In this document: piece by piece, positions 24,270 through 35,805 of the stretch
Position numbering within the stretch: position 1 is the stretch's first letter
How the letters are laid out: every line of letters starts with the position of its first letter
DNA from: Neoarius graeffei
Lineage: Eukaryota; Chordata; Actinopteri; Siluriformes; Ariidae
Assembly: GCF_027579695.1 (NCBI RefSeq)
Contig: NC_083587.1
Span: forward strand, 7,628,001-7,692,000
Reading direction: 5' to 3'
Length of the DNA: 64,000 nucleotides
Notes under the pieces: generated by a model
Database searches by the model: none
Told to the model about the DNA's origin: nothing
What the model saw: only the letters and a program-made list of their open reading frames with translations
Position numbers and translations under genes: made by a program

Positions 24270-24676
24270 TGTTTGGTTTGGTTTTGGCAGTGCTGCGTGT
24301 TGTTCTGTGTGGATCTTGACTACCATCGTATGGACAAGTTTAAAAAGTGCACGTCACTCAATGTTTACCCAGATGCAAGTGGGGAGTTAAACTCTCGTGG
24401 TTACCAGAGGACTAGCCCCCCACTGTAACCCTAGCTATGTAATAGGCGAGAGGCCGAGGGCTGTGGAAACGGAGATCGGCGCCACACGGCGCGGGAAGGA
24501 CTTTAACTTTTAACAATTTATACTACTGCTTATATGCCATTATGCTGCTTTTAAAAGGTTTTGTGTGTGTGTGTGTATATATATAATTTATTGATATGCT
24601 GCTGTGATCTGAGCCCTCAAACAGTGTTTTGTTGTATAGTAATGTGCACTGACAATAAAGAATCAATCAATCAATG
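24270..24676 (+). mobile_element. 3'-end fragment of a LINE
   Basis: The block GGAAACGGAGATCGGCGCC, a GAAGGACTTT block, TGCTGCTGTGATCTGAG and the end GACAATAAAGAATCAATCAA resemble the 3' untranslated end and simple-repeat tail of a fish LINE. No reverse-transcriptase frame precedes it, so it is 5' truncated. The clade is uncertain. Confidence 0.4.
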
Positions 24677-24839
24677 TACCCCATTTGTAATAGAAATTGC
24701 GTCTTACAAATTTACTCAAAAATAACTTCATATTTTACAAAGAAAATATGTACAATTTCTGATAAATCCCAAAGCCAGAGAAATACATTTTCAAACTCTA
24801 AATGGAGTGTACCATCCAGTGATCTGTTGTGACAGTGGT

Positions 24840-25270
24840 TAATTATTGAAACCAGGAATTGTGTGTTTTGTGAAAATAATGAAACCTCTGATCATTTATT
24901 TTTCCAGTGTATGTCTGCAGAAGCCTTGTGACTGGATGGACATGACTGGCTTGACCTGAAGGTTTTTCAGTTGGAAAACTTTACTCAAAAGGACATTATT
25001 TATGGACAACAGGAAAAATGACTTTTTGATGAATGTCATTATTATCCTTTGTAAATTCTATATCCACAGATGGAAGTACATGAAGGTGAAACCCAGGTGT
25101 TGTGGATTTCATAATGAGTTTCTTTCTTACACTAAAGCCATTCAGGTCACGAAAACGAAAGATGCAATTAAACTTTTAAACATAATTGAAGAGCATGATT
25201 TACAAGAAAAGCCTGAGCCTCATAAATGTGTTTTATGTTTGTTTGCTTGTTTGTTTGTTTTGTTGTAATT
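24840..25270 (+). mobile_element. L1/Tx1-type LINE, C-terminal remnant
   Basis: In broken frames the stretch encodes CVFCENNETSDHLFFQC, which fits the C-x2-C...H...C zinc-binding end of L1-clade reverse transcriptases, followed by a helical tail (ILCKFYIHRWKYMKVKP...TKDAIKLLNI) as in fish L1/Tx1 ORF2. There are several stops and frame changes. It ends in a GTTT-rich tail. Old, 5'-truncated copy. Confidence 0.6.
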
Positions 25271-25673
25271 TATATGCACCTGTTCCTTATGATCTGAAGG
25301 AAACATTAGTGCCAAGTAGCTTGTTTATGGGTCCGTCTCAGAAACTGGTCTCTCATTTGGGACATTATGGTCAAAAAAAGCATTTTCTAATTTTACAATT
25401 TTTTTTTGCATTTACTTAACACTCAATGTTTCTTTTGTCATGTTTAATAAGAATAAAGACAGCATCTTGCTTCATCTGGCCTCCACTGTGGAAAATTTTA
25501 ACGATGTTCTGAAGTTCACTCGCATAACATGGAAACATGTATGCATTTAAAAATGTGAACGTGAGCTGTAGATATTTATGCTCAAATCTACTCAAAGTAG
25601 GGGGCGGGGCACCATCACGCTGTGTCAAGACAAGAACTTTCCTGAGAAATAACGCGAACGTCTGCATCATGCG

Positions 25674-25872
25674 GGATTTGCGGGCGGGAGCGGGACAAAA
25701 TATGGCAGGCGCGGGCGGGAGCGGAACTGAAAATCATAATTTTTTTGTGGGTGTGGGTGGGAGCGGGACTGAAAATCATAATTCTTTGCAGGTGCGAGCG
25801 GGAGCGGGACTGCACAATGCGGGTGCGGGCGGGGCGGGACTGAAAAATCCAACCCGCGCAGACCTCTAATAC
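25674..25872 (-). repeat. GC-rich internally repeated block, probable transposon end
   Basis: On the minus strand it starts TAGAGGTCTGCGCGGG and repeats CAGTCCCGCTCCCGC-type units three to four times, separated by AATTATGATTTTC. Such ends occur in hAT-type elements, but I found no matching second end or target duplication. Confidence 0.4.
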
Positions 25873-26099
25873 ACAGACAAAAGTTTGAAACTGTCACACA
25901 ATATCCCATTGATTTATTCAATTATTTGCTTTTTCATCACTCACATAACATGGAAATACATGGTTTTTTTTCTTTACTAGTATCTTTTTACAGTGAAGAT
26001 ATCATTACTTATATCACATCTGAACAAGTTGCAGATTTACACTCTGCATTAAAATGTAATCATTCTCACAACTTAAAGTTAAATTATATTTTGATTACA

Positions 26100-27834
26100 A
26101 CCAGGTCAGGGGATGCTGGTGTTGTAGGAGCCGCGCTGTGTGCTGCTTCACTGTCTGGTCTTGGCACTCTACACACTCCCTGTATGCACACTTCTTTTGC
26201 CATATTCCATCATCCCGACCACAGGTCAGGAGATCGATGGCATGGTAGCCATGCCTGATGCGAGCAGCATTGTCTGTCCTTCCAGTGATGGCATTTAGGG
26301 TACGAAGCTTCAGGTCAATGTTTGTGCAATACTCACACAGACACATTCTCAGCCGCCAGTCTTGCCGTGGATAAATGTACCTGGGTTTGCACTTGGCAAA
26401 GTGAGAGAAGCTGACCTTTGTTGACCCTGCTGGTTGTGCGGCAACAAAGTCATCGTAGACTTCCCTCAAGGGCTTCGTCAACAGTGATGCAGCCTGGCCG
26501 GTTTTTGATGAGACAAGCTTTTTGTCAGGGATGGGGCAGGAAACACTTTTGTAATATTCCTCAATCTCTTTTTTCATCTTCTCTCATTTCATGTGCTTTG
26601 ATGCAGCCAGTGACAAAATGCTCTTCTTGCTGACTGCTAGGATGCTGCTGGATCCTCGAAGATTCAGGTATTTTTGACAGGTATTGCGGAGAACATGGCG
26701 AGTGTGAAGCAGATCTTTATTTCGCCTGGTGTTGTTCTTTTTCAGCTCAAATATCACAGATTTCCCGATCCTGTGTTCTAATGACCCTGGCTGGAGTGTT
26801 TTGAATAGCTGCTTCTTACGAGGTGCAAGGGAATGTACAATATCATTCAGAGTCTCTACGAGTCTGCAAGGACCGTGTGGAAAAGTTGCATAGGCCCGAG
26901 CCTTTGCCTTTCTTCTGGCTCCTTGACTCCATGATGACAATGGGGTGCAAGTGGAAGCCTGTGGTATGCTGCTGGATGGCTGGGAAGCAGCAGCTGCAGA
27001 TACTGAAACAGTAAAAATGATTAAATTAACTTGTAACAATTTTTGAAACACAAGTGTGTAACTTGTGAAAAATATATTTTCAATAATACTATTTAAATAT
27101 AATGATCATCAATATATTTCTATTGTAATGTTTAATTTGCAGCGTACATGCAGAATTTCACAGCTATGATTAATTTCATAACCAGGATATAACACAAAGT
27201 GACAATTCTAAAACATCCATCAGTCTACAGTTTATAAAAAAAATTATGAGAATCATTCACATCATCTTTAAAAATCTTTTTTTGACTGCATGCACTAGAA
27301 CATTCAAAGAAGAATCATTCAATCAATATTTTAAATAGAAAAGTTTATTATGTTAATATTATTATCTTTGTTTTCACTACTGGTAAACACAAATAGATGG
27401 GAGATATTTCCAGAAAGCAGCTGAACAATGTCTGTAGTGGCCATGACATTCAGATTAAATGGCTTTTACAGCTTTATATTTTAAGTGTCACTTAAAATAG
27501 AAAGCTCTGAGAAATTACAACTTACACCAAACATTATAACTAAGTGGAATTTACTTCCCACTTTCCTAACTATATTTAAGTTTATTATTACTAGACAATA
27601 CATGGTACCTCTTTTGTTCGCTCGCTTTTCTCTTTCCGGCTGGGCTCTCTTCTCCCTCTGATGGCGTTGTTTCTGGGGGTGTAAGCTCACCCCCCACTTT
27701 GCCTTCGCCTGCCTCCACTTCTCTCTCTGCTCCTCTTTAGCAGCTCGAGTCAATCTAGGTTGCTCTGGCTGCTCTGCTTTTTTTCAGGCTCTCATCGCCT
27801 GCATCTGAAGCCTGCTTTGCTCTCTCTGAATGGC

Positions 27835-27894
<60 letters not shown>

Positions 27895-28250
27895 GTTAGC
27901 TTTGGATTTGGCAACTTTTCAACATGTTATGATGAATAACCCTGTTACATAAAAATGAAACTTGCACTAGTTGTAATATTCAGGTATGCTTCACTTCATT
28001 CATTAATACTGCCATACACATTCTTATTGACAAATATATCAACAATAGATGCATTTGCAAAATATGTCTAATGCACACTTTGATTTAGGTTTTTGTAAAA
28101 AATGTACCTTCTTTTCTTCAGAACAATTTTTTCTGTAGGCTTTTGTTGCCTCTCTGCCTCTTTGGATGTATTCAGCCCATCTCTCAGGTTCATTTTGTTG
28201 CAGTCGGTCTTTCCAATCGCGTGTCGCCTCAGAGGCAGTTTTCCTTTTTT
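26100..28250 (-). pseudogene. Broken multi-exon gene for a basic, cysteine-rich protein (possibly transposon-derived)
   Basis: Reading on the minus strand I see three exon-like parts. The first (about 28110-28240) encodes ASEATRDWKDRLQQNEPERW and continues to an AAG/GTACAT donor. The second (about 27600-27835) holds TPPETTPSEGEESPAGKRKA near its end but is out of frame in its first half. The third (about 26100-27002) starts after a TTTCAG acceptor. Its first half has PHGPCRLVETLNDIVHSLAP and its second half has YKSVSCPIPDKKL, FSHFAKCKPRYI and a cysteine cluster CLCEYCTN...CAYRECVEC; one frame change separates the halves. The layout matches a group of uncharacterised fish and invertebrate proteins that I associate with mobile DNA. 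Function unknown; clearly disabled. Confidence 0.5.
27841..27892. repeat. (CA)n microsatellite
   Basis: About 26 uninterrupted CA units, directly before the splice acceptor of the second exon of the broken cysteine-rich gene. Confidence 0.97.
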
Positions 28251-28583
28251 TGAGCGGTGGGGATGGAGTAAGGCGGAGTGTGTGTCTCTAAAAGACGGAT
28301 CCTTAGCCTTGAACTATGGCACAAAGCCACTGACCTGATGAAAAGTAAAACAGTTTAATGATTTTTATTAGTAAATTTTGAATAAATTTAGAATCAATCC
28401 ACAGGTATTGAAGGTTATTTTAAAAAAGTATCAAGATAGTTAATTAAAACAAGAAATGGTAGCAATGGATATACCAAAGCTCATCTGAAAGATTTAGTAC
28501 AGTCACAAAGCATTCTGAATCTTCACAGAAAAATACTAATTACAGCAAATTATTCCTGTAACATTTTTGTGCATGCTAAAATA

Positions 28584-30197
28584 CAACCCCGATTCCAAAA
28601 ACAAAGTACAAAGTTGGGACAAAGTACAAATTGTAAATAAAAACAGAATGCAATGATGTGGAAGTTTCAAAATTCCATATTTTTTTTCAGAATAGAACAT
28701 AGATGACATATCAAATGTTTAAACTGAGAAAATGTATCATTTAAAGAGAAAAATTAGGTGATTTTAAATTTCATGACAACCACACATCTCAAAAAAAGTT
28801 GGGACAAGGCCATGTTTACCACTGTGAGACATCCCCTTTTCTCTTTACAACAGTCTGTAAACGTCTGGGGACTGAGGAGACAAGTTGCTCAAGTTTAGGG
28901 ATAGGAATGGTAACCCATTCTTGTCTAATGTACGATTCTAGTTGCTCAACTGTCTTAGGTCTTTTTTGTCGTATCTTCCGTTTTATGATGTGCCAAATGT
29001 TTTCTATGGGTGAAAGATCTGGACTGCAGGCTGGCCAGTTCAGTACCCGGACCCTTCTTCTACGCAGCCATGATGCTGTAATTGATGCAGTATGTGGTTT
29101 GGCATTGTCATGTTGGAAAATGCAAGGTCTTCCCTGAAAGAGACGTTGTCTGGATGGGAGCATATGTTGCTCTAGAACCTGGATATACCTTTCAGCATTG
29201 ATGGTGTCTTTCCAGATGTGTAAGCTGCCCATGCCACACGCACTAATGCAACCCCATACCATCAGAGATGCAGGCTTCTGAACTGAGCACTGATGACAAC
29301 TTGGGTCGTCCTTCTCCTCTTTAGTCCGAATGACACGGTGTCCCTGATTTCCATAAAGAACTTCAAATTTTAATTCATCTGACCACAGAACAGTTTTCCA
29401 CTTTGCCACAGTCCATTTTAAATGAGCCTTGGCCCAGAGAAGACGTCTGCGCTTCTGGATCATGTTTAGATACGGCTTCTTCTTTGAACTATAGAGTTTT
29501 AGCTGGCAACGGTGGATGGCACGGTGAATTGTGTTCACAGATAATGTTCTCTGGAAATATTCCTGAGCCCATTTTGTGACTTCCAATACAGAAGCATGCC
29601 TGTATGTGATGCAGTGCCGTCTAAGGGCCCGAAGATCATGGGCACCCAGTATGGTTTTCTGGCCTTGACCCTTACGCGCAGAGATTCTTCCAGATTCTCT
29701 GAATCTTTTGATGATATTATGCACTGTAGATGATATGTTCAAACTCTTTGCAATTTTACACTGTTGAACTCCTTTCTGATATTGCTCCACTATTTGTCAG
29801 CACAGAATTAGGGGGATTGGTGATCCTCTTCCCATCTTTACTTCTGAGAGTCGCTGCCACTCCAAGATGCTCTTTTTATACCCAGTCATGTTAATGACCT
29901 ATTGCCAATTGACCTAATGAGTTGCAATTTGGTCCTCCAGCTGTTCCTTTTTTGCACCTTTAACTTTTCCAGCCTCTTATTGCCCCTGTCCCAACTTTTT
30001 TGAGATGTGTTGCTGTCATGAAATTTCAAATGAGTCAATATTTGGCATGGAATTTCAAAATGTCTCACTTTCGACATTTGATATGTTGTCTATGTTCTAT
30101 TGTGAATACAATATCAGTTTTTGAGATTTGTAAATTATTGCATTCCGTTTTTATTTACAATTTGTACTTTGTCCCAACTTTTTTGGAATTGGGGTTG
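28584..30197 (-). mobile_element. Tc1-like transposon (family A), copy 2
   Basis: Both ends are CAACCCC-type inverted repeats flanked by a perfect TA duplication. The left end carries a short internal duplication (ACAAAGTACAAAGTTGGGAC). Same family as 13901-15505. Confidence 0.93.
28816..29835 (-). pseudogene. Tc1 transposase with a premature stop
   Basis: The frame starts [11 protein letters not shown] as in the intact copy, but codon 13 is TGA where that copy has CGA, a CpG-type change. Beyond it the frame is open to the end, with the DD34E residues kept ([30 protein letters not shown]). One serine is missing from the helix-turn-helix (NISSTVH against NISSSTVY). A shorter protein could start at a downstream Met but would lack the first DNA-binding residues. 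Confidence 0.9.
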
Positions 30198-30199
30198 TA

Positions 30200-30474
30200 T
30201 ATTGGCATTAAAAATTTGATGTGATTACAATAAGAATTGATATTAAACTGGACATGAACAAAAAAAACCTTAATTTTCCCTTTAGGGTGGGCATTACTTT
30301 CAAATGAGCAAAAAAAAAAATTCAGCAGCACTTCCCCTAGATTATTAATTTCATAAACCCCCTTCCCCCCCCCCCCCCCATTCTCAGTTTGCCAACTGGC
30401 AATACTGCCCCCACACTAAACTAATCTTAAATAGTTTCCAAACTATTGCCTTTTTAATTTTATTAGGTTTTCAA
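30200..30474. other. Non-coding spacer with a C-run
   Basis: No gene. A run of about 14 C lies near 30366-30379. Confidence 0.5.
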
Positions 30475-30640
30475 GCCAAAGAAGAAGCCTTTATTTGTCA
30501 CATGTACACTCAAGCACAGTAAAATTCCTCCTCTGCATTTAACCCATCTAAAGCAGTGAATACACACATGCATATACAAGTGAGCAGTGAGCACGCGCAC
30601 ACACACCCCAGAGTAGTGGGCAGCTATAAACCCCTTGCAC
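30475..30640. repeat. Dispersed fish repeat fragment
   Basis: Contains CCTTTATTTGTCACATGTAC, an AGCACAGTAAAATTCCTCCT block and the stretch ending AGTAGTGGGCAGCTAT, blocks I recognise as a common interspersed repeat of fish genomes. The family name and ends are not certain. Confidence 0.45.
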
Positions 30641-30736
30641 TGATGTCACATTTATGTTAGCAACTGTTGCTACCCTAGTCCTGGGGGACAAGTGAACTTT
30701 GTTTACATACAGTTCACATACTGAAGCCAAGCAAAG

Positions 30737-30890
30737 ATGTCCGACATCTGGTGCTGTTGTCCTAAGAAAACTACAGCTAAAAAAGCTTTACTATCGGATT
30801 ACTTGGATAATCTAAGTCAGAAAGAAGTGAAGGATAAATATATGCAGAAATTAGAGTTTATTAGCAGTTCAGATCCATACAAAATTCCTC
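30737..30890 (+). pseudogene. Second SWIM/YqaJ-like N-terminal exon fragment
   Basis: An open stretch starts MSDIWCCCPKKTTAKK and contains SQKEVKDKYMQKLEFI, which lines up with GEQRERYLQKLRLAG of the exons at 663-1010 and 52985-53332 and with the KLxxYxxKL start of the SWIM/YqaJ family. It runs into LINE sequence near the end, so the rest is missing. It is not embedded in the palindrome element, so it is an independent member of the family. Confidence 0.45.
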
Positions 30891-31041
30891 CCAGTCAAAT
30901 TCCATATTGTTTATAAAATACTACTATTGACCTTTAAATCACTGAATGGTCTCACGCCACAGTACCTGAGCTAAATTCTGGTCCTTTATGACCCGCCATG
31001 CCTACTTAGATCAACAGGTGCAGGCTACCTCAAGGGGCAGA
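30885..31041 (+). mobile_element. LINE reverse-transcriptase C-terminus, first half
   Basis: One frame reads LPVKFHIVYKILLLTFKSLN, GLTPQYLS, a stop, then LLRSTGAGYLK: the conserved end of the fish L2/Rex-type ORF2. It is interrupted by a large insertion; the continuation is at 37221-37322. Confidence 0.75.
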
Positions 31042-31233
31042 CATGGATTAAAGCAAAAAAAAAAAATTTGACTGAAAATTTACGGGGGGGGGGGTATGGG
31101 TGGATTTCGATGAAATTCTATGGGGGGTTATGGGTGGATTTCGATGAAATTCTGAGAATGATTAACTTAGAACTGATAACTTTATTATCAATTAATTAAT
31201 GGATTAATATATTCAATTTATTGCACTTTCTTT

Positions 31234-31431
31234 CTATTGCTTCTGTATATATTTTTTTTTGTGGCAAACCACACAAATGCAAGCGCCTGGAATGTTTAGC
31301 TTTTTGCACCATGAACTAAATGGCTTTCCGTTTTCACCTATTTCGTACAGCCAAGCCCACCTCCACTTGTTTTTTACACCTTTATCGATGGCAGACACAT
31401 CAGTGCCTTCTTTCATGTAAAGCACATCCAT
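31234..31431 (-). pseudogene. Possible N-terminal zinc-finger exon of element X's transposase
   Basis: Sixty-five residues include VSAIDKGVKNKWRWAWLYEI, SSWCKKLNIPGACICVVCHK: a tryptophan-rich start and a CxxC, like the N-terminal BED-like segments of fish transposase proteins. The expected following residues are not found. Assignment is by resemblance only. Confidence 0.4.
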
Positions 31432-32090
31432 GCTGCCGAAACCAAAAGCAGAATGACATGCTCCTCTATGCTCGACGTCAATATAGAAAAAAGTTTGGAT
31501 CTTCGCTTAAATTAAAATTAAAATTATAATTTGACCTTACTTTGTGTTGAATACGACTTCAAAAACAATTCAAGATTTTATTAAGAGAAATATTGTGGCC
31601 AACACGAGTGTTAAGTTACCTAAAAGATCGCGTGAAGTTGGCTGCTATCTACTTTGCGTTCGTTCTCATTTTCCTCCATCATTTCATAGGCCAGAAACAG
31701 ATGTTTTGATGTAATTTAACTTAGTAGACTATGATTATTATTTAATCATGGGCGCCGCCAGGGGGGGAAAGGTTAGAACAATTCTAGGGGCCCAGCACTG
31801 CCATGGGGCCCTTTAAGGGGCTGATAATATGCTTTTAATGATTTTAATAAGACTTTTGAAATAACAACAATGCAATATTCCATCTGGTAAAATGAGCTAA
31901 TTGAACAAGGTTGTCTATTTCTTGAGTTCTTCAACATATTGTCATTTAACCCTCCCCCTTTTGCGAAATGGTACAGTCCAGTTCTGGTAGAAGCGCGATG
32001 CATTAAATCTGTGTGCTGATCAGTGCAATGCTACTTGCTGCTGTGTCGCGGTGCAGCAGCCAGCCAGCCAGCAGTGGAGTGCGTACAGTC

Positions 32091-33522
32091 CAGTGGCGGC
32101 TGCTGCTTTTTAAAACAGGGGAAGCCCATTTTATGTATTCATCGTAAAACCTGTAGGCCGGATATCAAAGCATAGAAAGGTGTGCCCCATTAGCATAGTG
32201 AACTAGACAACCCTACCTAGTGGCAGAAAGTATTTTTGCTTGTACATTTCATGTTATAGTCTGGCTTGCCAGGCTAGTGCCTCATATCTTTAATCAAAAA
32301 TATGAAACATCCAAAAATCACTGGCTATTCAACGAAGAGCCTTGAACAATCATACCCTGATATGCAACACAGAGTCTTTAACACAACACCCAGCTGTGCA
32401 ACACATCCTTGAACATCTTCTGCAACACAGTCTGGAAATTCATAACCAGGTAGGCTATGCAACACACAGAACCTTGAATATTATACCCAGGTATAACCTA
32501 CAACACAGAGCCCACCATTCTCTTAACATTACTGAACAATATACACACTTCAGATTCATGAACATTATATGATGCACACTATTTATACACAAATTCTGCC
32601 CTCCGCTCCTTTTCCAGAAAATGCTCTGTGACCCTGTCATACCAGCTGGTTGTGCTTTCCAGAGACTTCACCAATTTCTGTTAGCAGCTAGCACTGCAGA
32701 TCCCAATGAGGCTCAAGCTAGCCTACAACCAGATTGAACTACAAATGAAATAAACGAGTGAATTCACGAATGATCAAACTGATAGAATGGATGAAAGTTA
32801 ACGGAGCACAACGAGTAATATTTACATTTATTTACAGAGTAATGTACAGAGACATCAATGAGAAGAAACGTTTATATGAAAAGAAATTCGGACAGCACTT
32901 TGGCACACGACTACACTTTCTCAACATCCGCTAGGGACTGATCATACTTCCGTGTTCCTCGCCGACGCCGAAGTACAGAGCCTGCCCTCCTCACGACCTC
33001 CAATAATCCTTCATCAGCCCGGCTTCTTGTCCCTCCCACTGTCTCGTTTAGTCCCAGAGAAGCCCGGCTTCCCTGGAAGTGATGATTTTGTCGATTTTAA
33101 CCAATAACAACTAGCCGAAATTGGCTGTTCAGAGCCCTCTCATAGACTGCAACGGATACCCGGCTGCCAGCGCATAGAGCCCATTGAAATAAGAAAGGTT
33201 ACAGCCAGTGTTGCCAGATTGGGCTGTTTTAAGTGCATTTTAGCGGGTTTTGAACATATTTTGGCTGGAAAACGTCAGCAGTATCTGGCAACGCTGGTTA
33301 CAGCCTGGCAGCAAAGGTGATTCTTGTAGAGAACTGCAAGTTTGTCAGACATCACTCAAATAAGTTACAGGATAGTTATGAACGTAAATACAATCTTGGG
33401 CATATATTATGTTATGCAAGTTATTGCTTTAATGAGAATTCAACGTCATAGATGCTGCAGTTTGGGGAGAGAATATTAGGGGAAGCTCGGCTTCCCTTGT
33501 TGTCTCTGAGAAATCGCCCCTG
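32091..33522. mobile_element. hAT-B: non-autonomous hAT inside hAT-A
   Basis: Starts CAGTGGCGGCTGCTG and ends CGCCCCTG, with a perfect 8-bp duplication GTACAGTC on both sides and subterminal GGGGAAGCC/GGCTTCCC blocks. No transposase. Near 32340-32520 it contains loose tandem repeats of a GCAACACA-type motif. Confidence 0.85.
33206..33296. mobile_element. hAT-C: 91-bp MITE inside hAT-B
   Basis: Ends CAGTGTTGCCAGAT and ATCTGGCAACGCTG, with a perfect 8-bp duplication GTTACAGC. The shortest complete element in the window. Confidence 0.9.
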
Positions 33523-33544
33523 GTACAGTCTATGATCGCTAAAT

Positions 33545-33939
33545 ATGAAGAGTGGCTGTCAAAAATGTAAAGAAAGGCAGCTGAAAGCTGAGAGGGACCG
33601 GAGAGGCAGGCAACTGGTCACTCAGTTTTTCCCAAAGAAAGGTAGCTATCGCTCACATGTGTGTTCAAAATATTAGCGAATGGTAAATGAACAGTATGAA
33701 CATGGTTGGATTAGCCTATCAAGAGAACACTTTTACAGTTTGTACAGTGACATTTTTTCCATTTTAATAACTGAACTGACTTGTGTGATAAACAGGATGA
33801 AATATTACGTTATGCTGGTGCTAATAACTAGTGCTAATAACCAGTTTCATAACTAATGGGGTGCCCTAAATATGCACAGATTCAGCCTCAGGGGGACATC
33901 CGCCCTACCAAACCACTGAACTCCCCTTTGGAGAAGGAG
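33545..33939 (+). pseudogene. First two exons of the hAT-A transposase
   Basis: Exon 1 starts ATG and encodes MKSGCQKCKERQLKAERD and then QLVTQFFPKK, the basic start and QFF motif typical of DUF4371/ZMYM-type hAT proteins, ending at AAAG/GTAGCT. A second open exon of 60 bp (33880-33939) lies between a CACAG acceptor and a GAG/GTAAGC donor and continues the phase. The catalytic part is missing. Confidence 0.55.
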
Positions 33940-35239
33940 GTAAGCAGCAATACAACCCATAAATGCTTTAGGATTGAAGTTTTTAACGAGCGAGCGCCAT
34001 ATACAGTTTGCTAGATTAAAGTGTTGCTAATAATGGACACCAGTCAAGTGTTTGACATGGTTACGTGTGTGGAATGTTCACACGTTCTAAACCACTGGGT
34101 ATTTAAATCTTTACTGTATGAGTAGTGTAAATATTGTTCTTCATGTTTACATTTGGATTGGTTGATATTGCTGGTAAAAATCTATCTTGAATATTGAATA
34201 TTTTATTGTTCATGGATATTTGAATATTTGCTTTGACAATAAATGAGTGCTGCCTAAAAGAAAGCATAAACTCTCAGTGTATTTCTTGCAGTGCATTATG
34301 TTGTATGAAATAACTGCTGCCTAGTTATTAATCAAGGCAGGAAATTGTGATTACTGATGTTTTCTGGAACTCTCTGGCACTGAAGTAGCCTATAAAGAAT
34401 GTATATCTTATAAATCCATACAGATACAGTGATGCATGCAAGTTGTGTCAACACATGAATGAATGAACTCCATACTAAGTAGCCCAATTTTGCACACTTG
34501 AATGAAGAAGAGTTCAAAGCAGTGTGTTAAATAATGCTGGTTATGTTTATTTACAGTCAACTCAATAATAACTGCTGCATCATTCACCATTTTATTTCCT
34601 TTTTTCTTTTTATGTATGGGCTTATATTGGCCTGAATTATGTCTGGGCTTATACTGCCATCTACTGGTCAAGCAACATAAAAGTGTAAATTAGAAAACAA
34701 GGTCAAAAACTCCTGGTCCATGGAGGGGCAACCAATAGTCTAATGGCCCTTTTCCACTACCCTTTTTCAGCTCACTTCAGCTCGCTTCAGCTCACTTCAG
34801 CCCGACACGGCTCGCGTTTCGACTACCAAAAACCAGCACGACTCAGCTCGTTTCAGCCCTGCTTAGCCCCTAAAACTCGCACCGTTTTGGAGTAGGGCTG
34901 AAGCGAGCCAAACCGTGCCGACTGAGGCTGGGGGCGTGAGCAGACACTCCCTTGTGCACTGATTGGTGAGGAGGAGTGTCCTCACATGCCCACACACGCC
35001 CCGTGAGCGCGCTGGGATCTGTAAACACCGCAAACCCGGAAGGAGAATAATTATGAATTACGAGAATTTCTGAAGCCTTATGCGCCTCGCCTCATCTATA
35101 CGCTCTTGCCAGTATCTGTCCGCGTTGTCGGTGACAACAAGCCACAGCACCAAGACCAGCAACACTAACGACTCCATGTCCTCCATGTTTATTGTTTACT
35201 ATCCTGGTCGTGAGACTACTGCTTAAAAGATCACTGAAT

Positions 35240-35805
35240 CAGTGACATACAGAGCATCGTGGATGAGTTCGCGGTGCGCAAGGCTCGTCGTATGCCCTTC
35301 AAATAATGCGCGCAGTAGGCTATTGATGTTTTATTATGAGCCATGTACAGTATGTCGCCGAATGTTTTTTTTGTTTCTGAGTTACATGTTCGTTTGAAGG
35401 ACTTAATGTACAAAATAACATAGTTGCACCCCGTAGTGTTGAAATTGGTAAACACAGTGCATTCAGTGAGGTTTGCACCGCCCTCCTTTTATTTCTGACT
35501 CTTCCTGTCACCGTTGCAACCTCTGAGCGCTCATTCGTATGCCTTTCAAATAATGTGCGCAGTATAGGCTATTGATGTTTTATTATGAGCCATGTACAGT
35601 ATCCTAATGTTTTTTGTTTCTGAGTTACATGTTCGTTTGAAGGACTTGATGTACTAAATAACATAGTTGCACCCGGTAGTGTTGAAATTGGTAAACACCG
35701 CAGTTGCGGACATTTTGTAGCCTAAAATGATGTTATGATAAGCTTTAATAAAGGGCCCGGTCATTTGCCCCGCCCCCGGCCCGGCTCTGACTTGTTCCGC
35801 CACTG
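35240..35805 (+). mobile_element. hAT-D: hAT remnant inside the Harbinger element
   Basis: Starts CAGTGACATACAG and ends GTTCCGCCACTG, flanked by TCACTGAAT and TCACTGAT (8-bp duplication with one extra base). It interrupts the Harbinger sequence exactly. Inside, a block of about 170 bp (35289-35455 and 35536-35698) occurs twice, 247 bp apart. Confidence 0.7.
35483..35572 (+). pseudogene. hAT dimerisation-domain remnant
   Basis: One frame reads LLLFLTLPVTVATSERSF then VCLSNNVRS, matching the hAT C-terminal signature LPVTVATSERSFS. Only this end of the transposase remains. Confidence 0.75.

Noticed and set aside
32342-32572. His/Gln-rich 76-residue frame
   Set aside because: It lies in loose tandem repeats inside hAT-B; no coding evidence.
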